Shown: positions 1 to 5,061, numbered from the stretch's first letter. The stretch: DNA of 5,244 nt from Betaproteobacteria bacterium (GCA_016868095.1 VGHV01000199.1:1-5244), one strand, 5' to 3'. The notes: generated from the letters alone by a model not told the origin. Numbers and translations are program-made.

Positions 1-110
1 GGGCATTAGGATTTAAGCAAGGCCTCCGACGTTTACCGTCCGGTCGTGATCCACAGACCTTGTCAGCGGCTATCGAAGCTTGGTGGGTGCACTGGCAAGC
101 GATGACTTAG
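1..110 (+). CDS. 3' end of an unidentified protein (partial)
   Basis: Of the three forward frames, only frame 3 stays open from the window edge. It gives 35 codons (from base 3) and ends in TAG at 108-110. The visible residues include GLRRLPSGRD, then LSAAIEAWWVHWQ near the C-terminus. The tryptophan-rich, amphipathic ending looks like real protein rather than random translation. I do not recognise the family. The other two forward frames hit stops within the first 15 bases. The next gene starts about 100-130 nt downstream on the same strand and has its own operator, so it is probably a separate transcription unit. The 5' part lies outside the window, so length and start are unknown. Confidence 0.5.
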   Translation, partial: ALGFKQGLRRLPSGRDPQTLSAAIEAWWVHWQAMT

Positions 111-115
111 TACGC

Positions 116-135
116 CATCGGTGTTGCAACTGATG
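116..135 (+). other. small hairpin after the first gene's stop
   Basis: CATCGGT (116-122) can pair with ACTGATG (129-135), seven pairs including one G-U, around a six-base loop GTTGCA. It lies 5 nt after the stop at 110, where a terminator would be expected. No T-run follows, so it is at best a weak or Rho-assisted 3' end. A second inverted repeat, ATGATCA (153-159) with TGATCAT (175-181), lies between it and the marR operator and encloses the T-run at 171-175 in its loop. Confidence 0.2.
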
Positions 136-191
136 CCATGGTTGAGGTGTCAATGATCATCTGAAGAAGCTTTTTGATCATGTTATGCGGT

Positions 192-197
192 GAGGAG
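192..197 (+). promoter_or_regulatory. Shine-Dalgarno-like GAGGAG
   Basis: GAGGAG at 192-197 is the only good ribosome-binding sequence near the start of the MarR gene. It is 9 nt from the in-frame TTG at 207 but 39 nt from the in-frame ATG at 237. It therefore favours the TTG start, against the usual family length, which favours ATG. It decides between the two candidate starts only if the mRNA actually begins upstream of it. Confidence 0.35.
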
Positions 198-203
198 AGT
201 TTG

Positions 204-233
204 TAATTGTGCATACAATTGTATGTACAATTA
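204..233. promoter_or_regulatory. MarR-type operator palindrome (candidate)
   Basis: This is a 30-bp palindrome centred between 218 and 219, in which 14 of 15 base pairs match; the exception is G211/T226. It can be read as two adjacent 12-bp elements, TTGTGCATACAA (207-218) and TTGTATGTACAA (219-230). Each is itself palindromic but for one pair, and each is nearly the reverse complement of the other. The central ATACAATTGTAT (213-224) is a perfect palindrome. AT-rich TTGT...ACAA palindromes are typical operators of MarR/OhrR-type repressors, and such sites usually lie beside the regulator's own gene, as here. It overlaps the marR start region, so a bound dimer or pair of dimers would block transcription initiation. 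Binding is inferred, not shown. Confidence 0.65.
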
Positions 234-236
234 ATA

Positions 237-695
237 ATGGGTCTCAAATCCATCACCAATCCAACGCTCAGTGACTATTTCTCCGGCTGCCTTTACTTCT
301 CGGCGGGGGCGCTTTTCCGCCGAGTCGATCGACTCGCAACCGAGGCATTCCGAACAACAGATGTGTCGCCCAGCCATGCTTTCGTGCTCATGGCCCTAAC
401 TGAGTTCCCCGAGCAAAAGACGACTGCGTCACAACTTGCAGCTTTGATGAGCCTGGATCGATCGACGGTCACTCGACTCGTTGAGCGATTGGAGAAACAG
501 CGCTTGGTCAGGCGCACACGCGAAGGTCGCATGACATGGATCAGCATTGAAGGAGCGGGTTTGAGGCTGATGCCTCAAATTCATCACGCCTGGCACGAAC
601 TCTATCGTCTGTATTGCGTTGAGTTTGGCCAAGTTAAAGCAGATGAGGTCAATCGTCATATCGCCAATACCCTCAACGGAGGAACACATGATTGA
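237..695 (+). CDS. MarR family transcriptional regulator
   Basis: This is a dimeric winged-helix repressor of the MarR family, 152 residues from ATG 237, a normal length. An N-terminal helical segment (about 11-40) is followed by the winged helix. Helix-turn-helix residues run about 62-93, including [20 protein letters not shown], with the recognition helix around [13 protein letters not shown]. The beta-wing [11 protein letters not shown] covers about 94-104. The C-terminal helix (about 112-140) would complete the dimer interface. The start is uncertain: an in-frame TTG at 207 adds ten residues and has a Shine-Dalgarno sequence, while ATG 237 has none and would need a leaderless mRNA. A large palindrome at 204-233 suggests autoregulation. 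The stop overlaps the start of the aldo/keto reductase by 8 nt, so the two are co-transcribed and that enzyme is the probable regulatory target. The ligand is unknown; there is no obvious reactive cysteine pair of the OhrR type. Confidence 0.9.
   Translation: MGLKSITNPTLSDYFSGCLYFSAGALFRRVDRLATEAFRTTDVSPSHAFVLMALTEFPEQKTTASQLAALMSLDRSTVTRLVERLEKQRLVRRTREGRMTWISIEGAGLRLMPQIHHAWHELYRLYCVEFGQVKADEVNRHIANTLNGGTHD
678..683 (+). promoter_or_regulatory. ribosome binding site of the aldo/keto reductase
   Basis: GGAGGA at 678-683 lies inside the last marR codons, 4 nt before ATG 688. It fixes the reductase start at 688. The reading frame extends upstream to an ATG at 619, but that would add 23 residues wholly inside marR, without family resemblance or a ribosome binding site. 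Confidence 0.75.
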
Positions 696-1668
696 GAAAA
701 GTAGTCTTGGATCAGGCGGACCCCAAGTGGGCAGGCTCGGGTACGGCGCCATGGTGCTCGAGGGGTACTACGGTGCCAGCGACGATGACGAGGCGGTTGC
801 CACGATTCATCGGGCGCTTGACAAAGGAATCACCTTAATTGATTCAGCTGATGCATATGGCAACGGTCACAATGAAGAATTGGTTGGTCGTGCTGTCAAG
901 GGCCGGAGCGATGCTTTTGTCGCAACAAAATTCGGGATCGTCTTTGACCCGTCTGAAATGGGCAGTGATGTTCCGACAGGATGGGGCTTTTCTCTGAAGA
1001 TTAACGGTAGGCCCGAGTATGTGCGACGTTCGATCGATGCAAGTCTTAAGCGGCTCGGTGTCGATGCGGTCGATCTTTGGTATCTCCATTACCCAGACCC
1101 CAACGTTCCCATCGAGGAGACGGTCGGCGCAATGGCCGATGCCGTCGCTTCGGGTAAGGTTAGGCACATTGGCCTGTCCAACATGACCGCAGAACAAGTT
1201 AGACGAGCACATAAGGTCCATTCAATTGCCGCGGTTCAGTATGAATACTCGCTCTGGCGACGCGAGGTTGAGTCCAGTCTTTTGCCCACCCTCAGAGAAC
1301 TTGGAATCGCACTGGTTGCTTGGTCGCCTCTAGGTGCAGGCTTTCTGACCGGCACTGCTCCATCACTCGGACCTACTGATTTTCGGCAATACAACCCGCG
1401 GTTCTCTGCGAGTAACTTGGCCACCAACACCAGTCGCTTTGCAGGATTGATCAAGCTTTCTGATGAATTTGGCATCACGCCGGCACAACTTGCCCTTGCA
1501 TGGTTGCTCAATCAAGGCAACGACATATTCCCCATACCGGGGACTCGGAGAGCCTCTCGCGTTGACGAGAATGCAGGCGCATCAGAGGTTAGGCTCAGTG
1601 TGGAGCAGCTCATGTTGATTGATCAAGCTGCCCCTCCAGGCGTTGCGGAGGGTTCGCCGTTAGTTTGA
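688..1668 (+). CDS. aldo/keto reductase
   Basis: This is a cytoplasmic NAD(P)H-dependent oxidoreductase of the aldo/keto reductase superfamily, a TIM barrel reducing aldehydes or ketones to alcohols. It has 326 residues, full length. The catalytic tetrad is visible: D52 and Y57 in [11 protein letters not shown]81 in ATKFG, and H134 in WYLHYPD. Family signatures follow: [11 protein letters not shown] (155-165) and [12 protein letters not shown] (211-222). The C-terminal cofactor-phosphate loop IPGTRR (283-288) continues to E294 and N295. The sequence resembles the bacterial YakC/AKR13-like group, but the substrate cannot be read from it. ATG 688 has a strong GGAGGA and overlaps the end of marR, indicating translational coupling in a two-gene operon. 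I infer repression by the MarR protein and induction by a small, possibly electrophilic molecule. No truncation or missing catalytic residue is seen. Confidence 0.93.
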   Translation: MIEKSSLGSGGPQVGRLGYGAMVLEGYYGASDDDEAVATIHRALDKGITLIDSADAYGNGHNEELVGRAVKGRSDAFVATKFGIVFDPSEMGSDVPTGWGFSLKINGRPEYVRRSIDASLKRLGVDAVDLWYLHYPDPNVPIEETVGAMADAVASGKVRHIGLSNMTAEQVRRAHKVHSIAAVQYEYSLWRREVESSLLPTLRELGIALVAWSPLGAGFLTGTAPSLGPTDFRQYNPRFSASNLATNTSRFAGLIKLSDEFGITPAQLALAWLLNQGNDIFPIPGTRRASRVDENAGASEVRLSVEQLMLIDQAAPPGVAEGSPLV

Positions 1669-1710
1669 CTAGGAAGAACCATTTGATTTAAGTGGCTTTG
1701 AGCAGCCTTG

Positions 1711-1756
1711 GGCGATGCGGGCAGCGCATCGATCGCCGCGCTGCACCACGCGCTGG
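1711..1756. other. GC-rich spacer with hairpin and direct repeat
   Basis: The 114-nt gap between the reductase stop and the converging small membrane gene contains a 46-bp patch of about 76% GC, clearly above its surroundings. It holds a 7-bp perfect stem, CGATGCG (1713-1719) with CGCATCG (1725-1731), around a GGCAG loop. It also holds a direct repeat CGCGCTG at 1737-1743 and 1749-1755. The position between convergent genes fits a bidirectional transcription end, but neither strand has a T-run after the stem. It could instead be a scrap of lost coding sequence. Confidence 0.35.
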
Positions 1757-1782
1757 GATGAGTTACCGGTGGTCACATAGTC

Positions 1783-1944
1783 TTACGGCTTAGTTTGATC
1801 GGCGCTACGGAACAACCGAATCCAGAACGTGACCTCGATCATGCAGCCGATGGCAATCAGCACTAAAGATGCCTTTGCAACGCCAAGTAGATAAGTGCCG
1901 ATGGCAAGCGCCAGCAGTCCGAACGTAATGAAGTGACGTTTCAT
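1783..1944 (-). CDS. small two-helix membrane protein
   Basis: A 53-residue protein of unknown function, probably in the inner membrane. Two hydrophobic helices are visible: about residues 5-22 (FITFGLLALAIGTYLLGV) and about 26-45 (ASLVLIAIGCMIEVTFWIRL). A basic N-terminus (MKRH) and a short polar tail (RSADQTKP) flank them. I recall similar short proteins in Xanthomonadales genomes, without a named family. The frame extends upstream to an ATG at 2190, but the added part is polar, lies antisense to the LytTR gene and contains a good promoter, so I chose ATG at 1944. That promoter (TTGACA at 1998-1993, 17-nt spacer, AATAAA) predicts a leader of about 20 nt. No clear Shine-Dalgarno precedes the ATG. 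The gene is divergent from the LytTR gene and converges on the reductase. Confidence 0.6.
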   Translation of the reverse strand: MKRHFITFGLLALAIGTYLLGVAKASLVLIAIGCMIEVTFWIRLFRSADQTKP

Positions 1945-1969
1945 GAAGTTAACTAGCTTGCGGTCAGAG

Positions 1970-1998
1970 TTTATTGCGTTCTTACTGGTAACTGTCAA
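1970..1998 (-). promoter_or_regulatory. sigma70-type promoter of the small membrane gene (candidate)
   Basis: On the minus strand a perfect -35 box TTGACA (1998-1993) is followed after exactly 17 nt by AATAAA (1975-1970), which matches the -10 consensus at four of six positions. The predicted start point, near 1963, gives a leader of about 20 nt to ATG 1944. This supports the short version of the gene. Confidence 0.45.
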
Positions 1999-2068
1999 TA
2001 AAAAGCTTTCACGAATGGCCGGAATTGACGGTAACCCTAAGCAGAGTATTCCCAATGGCGCATTGCTT

Positions 2069-3037
2069 ATGGCTGACGATAATTGTCGTATGCGGTTATC
2101 CAGAGAAAAGATTAAATCAGCTTCGATCATTCGGTATCTATGCACGACCGGATTTGCTCTTTGGGCGCTCGTGATGGCTTTAGAACCCAATCCAGGCTTT
2201 GACGCTCCCTGGCCGTGGATTGCGCTGTTTTGGGCCTTACAAATTTCAGTCGGCCTAATTGTTCTTCAAATGAGCATGCAATTAATACTCAAGCTCGATA
2301 ACAAGGGACGGTTGTCATTGTGGCTTCTTGTTTGCTCCAGCGGATTTCTTGGTGCTGCGCTGCTTACGCCCATTTATTGGCTCATTGGTGAGGGATTCAT
2401 GCAGCAGGTTTTGGGGTTCCCTCAATCGTTTGATGGGGAGGGGCAACAGTCTGACCTCAAGCCCTTCGGACTCGCTGCCTTAGTCGAAGAATGGCTAAAC
2501 ATCTCCGGTCCGGTAATCGCTTCGTGGGCATTGATTGCCTGGCCACGCTTACAGGGTTTGGTGCCGCCTATGGTTCAAAGTGAGCCGACCTTGGGCGCAG
2601 CAGCTTTTAGAGCGGAGGCGCAAGCGCTTGATGAAGTTGAAGAGGGCATCCGACACTGGAGGAAAGCATTGCCGGCAGCGCTTGGCGAGGATGTGATTGT
2701 TGTGAAGTCCGAGCTTCAGTATCTTCGGGTTTGGACTACCAGAGGTTGTGGTTTGGTGCTTGGTAGTTTGAATGAGGTTGAAGAAGCTGAGGGAAGTGCC
2801 GGCATGCGAGTACATCGCTCGTGGTGGGTGCATGGCGAGCATGTCCGCATGGTTAGGCGTCGCGGTGAGGCGGCCATTTGTGAGTTGAGTGACGGGCGTG
2901 AAGTTCCGGTCAGTCGACGCCGAAAAGCCGATGCACTAGCGCGCTTCGGCGAACGAGTGCGATATGACGTTATGTCCAGCCCATCGGACAACATTCAAAG
3001 CCGTTCAAATCAGAATCCTCGGCGCAAGCCAAGTTGA
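2069..3037 (+). CDS. membrane-anchored LytTR DNA-binding regulator
   Basis: This is a LytTR-family transcription factor whose N-terminus is an integral membrane domain instead of a response-regulator receiver. From ATG 2069 it has 322 residues. Predicted helices lie at about 20-38, 48-74, 83-107 and 147-165, followed by a linker of about 40 residues. The LytTR domain spans about 207-297 and shows the usual order: GEDVIVVKSELQYLRVWTT, then VHRSWWV (248-254), then LSDGREVPVSRRR (273-285). It would bind DNA from the inner membrane and respond to an unknown membrane or envelope cue; there is no visible phosphoacceptor. The polar tail after about 300 is extra. The start is uncertain: in-frame ATGs at 2015, 2069 and 2090 all lack a good ribosome binding site. 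The frame also runs back to 1943, but that overlaps the divergent gene. Targets are unknown; adjacent genes are candidates. Confidence 0.85.
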   Translation: MADDNCRMRLSREKIKSASIIRYLCTTGFALWALVMALEPNPGFDAPWPWIALFWALQISVGLIVLQMSMQLILKLDNKGRLSLWLLVCSSGFLGAALLTPIYWLIGEGFMQQVLGFPQSFDGEGQQSDLKPFGLAALVEEWLNISGPVIASWALIAWPRLQGLVPPMVQSEPTLGAAAFRAEAQALDEVEEGIRHWRKALPAALGEDVIVVKSELQYLRVWTTRGCGLVLGSLNEVEEAEGSAGMRVHRSWWVHGEHVRMVRRRGEAAICELSDGREVPVSRRRKADALARFGERVRYDVMSSPSDNIQSRSNQNPRRKPS

Positions 3038-3684
3038 ACAGAAACCGGGTTGTACCGAGGTTGGCTAAGCCGACCAGTGACTCCTTCTTCAGCGGGTAAA
3101 TCAACACTACCAACTCTCAGGATGCGTACGTCGGTTGTCAGCTTCCAGACGTTGCCGATAGGAATTTCGGCGCCGCCGATAACTTGAACGGCAAACTTGC
3201 CACCGTCGGACCATGCGCGATCTTTGGTACCAGCTCTGATGTCAAAGTCGATCTCTTGTACCCAGCCAACACCAGCTCCCAAGTATGGCACCCATGCTCC
3301 TTTATTTCCGACGAAACGCCTGACGCCGTTGATTAAAAACGTATTGGTAGCAAAGTCGCCGTTTGATGAGAGCGATGTACCCTTGCGTTCAAGTGACTTG
3401 AGCTCATGGCGGCGCCAGTTCCACTCAAGCTCAGCGGCCCAGCCATTGCCGTAGCGAAATCCAATGTCGCCGCCGAGACCCAGTCCAGCTCCAAAGCTAG
3501 CTTTCACACCTGAGCCCAAGCCTGCATTGCCGATCTCGTCAAACATCGTGGAGCCGAGCCTAGTCGACTGAGCGTAGATCGTCGCGTACAACCCGCGCGA
3601 CTCAGTTTGGGCTTGGGTAGAGAAGGGCATGACAGACAAAAGGCTCGATAGAGCGACCGCAAAAACTGGCGGAGTGAAGTCCAT
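3010..3684 (-). CDS. outer-membrane beta-barrel protein (OmpA/OmpW-like barrel)
   Basis: A 224-residue exported protein. Residues 1-25 form a signal peptide with hydrophobic core VFAVALSSLLSV and probable cleavage after TQA (23-25). Its N-region has no lysine or arginine, which is unusual. The mature part alternates polar and hydrophobic residues with glycine-rich turns: GVKASFGAGLGLGGDIGF (59-76), WAAELEWNW (82-90), WVPYLGAGVGWV (131-142), FAVQVIGGAEIPI (164-176). It ends in a strand closing on a terminal phenylalanine (VQLGLRRGF), as expected for proteins folded by the BAM complex. This matches the small eight-strand OMP beta-barrel type; the substrate or role is unknown. No strong Shine-Dalgarno is seen: GGAA lies about 12 nt upstream. 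The 3' end overlaps the LytTR gene tail to tail by 28 nt. It might be a target of that regulator. Confidence 0.82.
   Translation of the reverse strand: MDFTPPVFAVALSSLLSVMPFSTQAQTESRGLYATIYAQSTRLGSTMFDEIGNAGLGSGVKASFGAGLGLGGDIGFRYGNGWAAELEWNWRRHELKSLERKGTSLSSNGDFATNTFLINGVRRFVGNKGAWVPYLGAGVGWVQEIDFDIRAGTKDRAWSDGGKFAVQVIGGAEIPIGNVWKLTTDVRILRVGSVDLPAEEGVTGRLSQPRYNPVSVQLGLRRGF
3059..3075. other. strong short hairpin in the 3' end of the barrel gene
   Basis: GGTTGGC (3059-3065) pairs with GCCGACC (3069-3075), seven pairs including one G-U on the plus strand, around a TAA loop. It lies 22 nt after the LytTR stop, inside the convergent barrel gene. It could slow polymerase at the end of the LytTR transcript, but no T-run follows on either strand, so it is not a classic intrinsic terminator. 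Confidence 0.25.
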
Positions 3685-3960
3685 GGCATAGGTTCCAAGT
3701 AAATAGATTGATCAAGACTGGCAAGACTCGTTTTTCAAGCAGTTCTTGTCAGCGAAGACTTACTTTAAGGAACGCACCACCGAAAGCTAGCGATCTTGAA
3801 TGATCGGCTGATTTATTGAATAAGCGGTAGCAAGGGCTGATCTTTCCATCGGGTTTTGCCAACGTATAGGATTTACATCAGTTGCGGTTGTCGTTGACAA
3901 TGATGCTGGATGGCGGAGTGACATGCCTGACATCACCCCAATTTGTTCTAAAGCATTGAT
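3685..3960. promoter_or_regulatory. divergent intergenic region with candidate promoter elements
   Basis: This 276-nt region separates the barrel gene (-) from the SnoaL-like gene (+) and must hold both promoters. I see no reading frame of interest. On the minus strand TTGTCA (3900-3895) and TGTAAA (3877-3872) are spaced by 17 nt, but would give a leader of about 180 nt. On the plus strand TTTCCA (3843-3848) and TATAGG (3865-3870) are spaced by 16 nt; a TTGACA at 3894-3899 has no convincing -10. The two -35-like boxes lie in an inverted repeat, TTGTC-GTT-GACAA (3888-3900). A tandem 9-bp repeat, CAAGACTGG/CAAGACTCG (3713-3730), lies nearer the barrel gene. All assignments are weak. Confidence 0.3.
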
Positions 3961-4317
3961 ATGGACCCACCTAACGCTGAAGCTGCCCAGACATTTGCGG
4001 CGCAATGGCTGGACGCTTGGAATCGCCATGACATCGAGGCGATCTTGTCCCACTACGCAGACGAGATCGTATTTCTCTCGCCGCTAGCGCAACAGCGCGT
4101 CGGAAATGGTCAGGTCATTGGAATCGAGGCGCTGCGAGACTACTGGAGCATTGGCCTTGCGCAACAACCGCAGCTTCGATTTGAACTTGACAGGGTTTTG
4201 ACCGGCTATGGTGTGGTCACCATTTGTTATCGAAACCATCGGGGGCAATCGGTTGCTGAGACCTTCGAGTTTCAAGAATCTGGCAAAGTGAAGAGGGCCT
4301 ATGCCTGCTATTCATGA
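3961..4317 (+). CDS. NTF2/SnoaL-like domain protein
   Basis: A 118-residue cytoplasmic protein of the SnoaL-like/NTF2 fold, a cone-shaped alpha+beta barrel used by many small enzymes and ligand-binding proteins. The opening helices AAQTFAAQWLDAWNRHDIEA (8-27) and then ILSHYADEIVFLSP (28-41) are the family hallmark. EALRDYWSIGL (56-66) forms the third helix, and strands LRFELDRVLTG, GVVTICYRNH and SVAETFEFQ complete the sheet. The length is normal for a single-domain member. Function cannot be assigned: the fold covers isomerases, hydrolases, cyclases and non-enzymatic proteins. ATG 3961 is the first start after an in-frame TAA (3949-3951); no good Shine-Dalgarno precedes it. Its stop overlaps the next gene's start (ATGA), so the pair is co-transcribed and probably translationally coupled. 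Confidence 0.8.
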   Translation: MDPPNAEAAQTFAAQWLDAWNRHDIEAILSHYADEIVFLSPLAQQRVGNGQVIGIEALRDYWSIGLAQQPQLRFELDRVLTGYGVVTICYRNHRGQSVAETFEFQESGKVKRAYACYS

Positions 4318-4883
4318 TGAGTAACCCCGCAAATAGCAAGCAGACTGCACCCGACCCCTACATCGTGCGCCGATTCGTGGCATCGGATGCCGAGTCCTTT
4401 TACGATGCGGTAAGCGACTCGATTGACGCCTTGGCGTACTGGTTGCCTTGGTGTAAGCCTGATTACTCGATTCGAGAGGCTAGGGCATGGATGGAGTTCG
4501 CGTCTGAGGCATGGGAATCGGGTCGGGAGTATCCGCTGGGCGTTTTTGAAGCTGCTTCCGGGAAAGTCGTTGGCGGTACGGGTGTAAACCACATCAATAA
4601 GGCCTATCGCACTGGCAATATCGGCTATTGGGTCAGTTCGCGTTACACCGGAAAAGGGATCGCACGGTTTGCTGCGAGCAAGTCTGCTGTACTGGGTTTT
4701 AAGGAGCTTGGTCTGACCCGACTAGAAATTGTGGTGCTGACACACAACAAAGCGAGCGCTCGGGTTGCAGAAGCTATAGGCGCGACGTTTGAGTGCGAGG
4801 CCCGTAACAGGCTTTACTTTCAAGGACGACCGCACAACGCTTTTGTGTACTCACTTGTGCCAGAGGACTGCATAAAGCACTAA
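4314..4883 (+). CDS. GNAT acetyltransferase, RimJ/RimL type
   Basis: A 189-residue acetyl-CoA-dependent N-acetyltransferase of the GNAT superfamily, closest in style to the RimJ/RimL (Acetyltransf_3) branch, whose members acetylate protein N-termini, drugs or metabolites. It shows the opening strand YIVRRFVASDAESFYDAV (16-33), the loop typical of this branch LAYWLPWCKPD (40-50), and the strand YPLGVFEAASGKVVGGTGV (73-91). NIGYWVSSRYTGKGIA (102-117) contains the acetyl-CoA pyrophosphate-binding R/Q-x-x-G-x-G/A motif. LEIVVLTHNKASARVAEAIG (137-156) holds the conserved Asn-x-x-Ser region. The C-terminal strand ends in NAFVYSLV. The gene is full length with no damage. It starts at ATG 4314, with a second ATG directly after it, overlapping the SnoaL-like gene by 4 nt. 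It has no close ribosome binding site, so reinitiation from the upstream gene is likely. The substrate is unknown. Confidence 0.9.
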   Translation: MMSNPANSKQTAPDPYIVRRFVASDAESFYDAVSDSIDALAYWLPWCKPDYSIREARAWMEFASEAWESGREYPLGVFEAASGKVVGGTGVNHINKAYRTGNIGYWVSSRYTGKGIARFAASKSAVLGFKELGLTRLEIVVLTHNKASARVAEAIGATFECEARNRLYFQGRPHNAFVYSLVPEDCIKH

Positions 4884-4936
4884 TGGATCAGTATTGTGCC
4901 TAAGTGTCTGGTGTGGACTTGTCTCGAGAGGTTTAT

Positions 4937-5061
4937 ATGATTTCATCGTTTATTTCCAGCGAGCTGAAGCGTCTGATGCATTTACTTTGGCGGCGTTGCG
5001 TGTTCGAGCCATGCAGCCAAGTTTGAAAGCTATAGGGAGATTCGATCCTTAGCGAGCGTGA
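4937..5061 (+). pseudogene. decayed N-terminus of a second GNAT acetyltransferase
   Basis: The frame through 4951-5049 reads YFQRAEASDAFTLAALRVRA, then MQPSLKAIGRFDP. This strongly resembles the first 40 or so residues of a GNAT family whose members typically open with a similar ALRxRAMxxSLEAxGRFDPxRARxRF stretch. The frame then meets TAG (5050-5052) where the family continues, and TGA (5059-5061) after Arg-Ala. It has no start in frame. However, an ATG at 4937, preceded by GAGAGG (4926-4931, 5 nt away), lies in another frame, which one lost base between about 4940 and 4960 would join to it. I therefore read it as a relic with one frameshift and at least two stops, missing its catalytic half. 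Nothing recognisable follows before 5149. Family recognition is from memory. Confidence 0.55.

Noticed and set aside
619..687. Upstream ATG for the aldo/keto reductase (349 residues).
   Set aside because: The added 23 residues are outside the family fold and overlap marR; ATG 688 has a strong GGAGGA.
1943..2068. Upstream extension of the LytTR frame back to ATG 1943 (364 residues).
   Set aside because: The extra 42 residues lie over the divergent promoter and the first bases of the minus-strand gene, carry no domain, and have no ribosome binding site.
1945..2190. Upstream extension of the minus-strand small membrane gene to 135 residues.
   Set aside because: The added part is antisense to the LytTR N-terminus and contains the TTGACA/AATAAA promoter that would drive the short gene.
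1159..2858. Three copies of GTTAGGC (1159-1165, 1588-1594, 2852-2858), resembling the integron attC core GTTRRRY.
   Set aside because: All lie inside intact coding regions as Val-Arg codons, with no paired RYYYAAC arm or imperfect palindrome around them.
3504..3698. Minus-strand 64-residue frame starting just upstream of the barrel gene.
   Set aside because: It is an out-of-frame shadow of the signal peptide and mature start, rich in Arg, Ser and Pro, with no family resemblance.
4937..5026. 29-residue ORF with a ribosome binding site (GAGAGG, then ATG 4937).
   Set aside because: Most of it overlaps the GNAT relic in a different frame, so it is better explained as the old start followed by a frameshift than as a new small protein, though it could still be translated.
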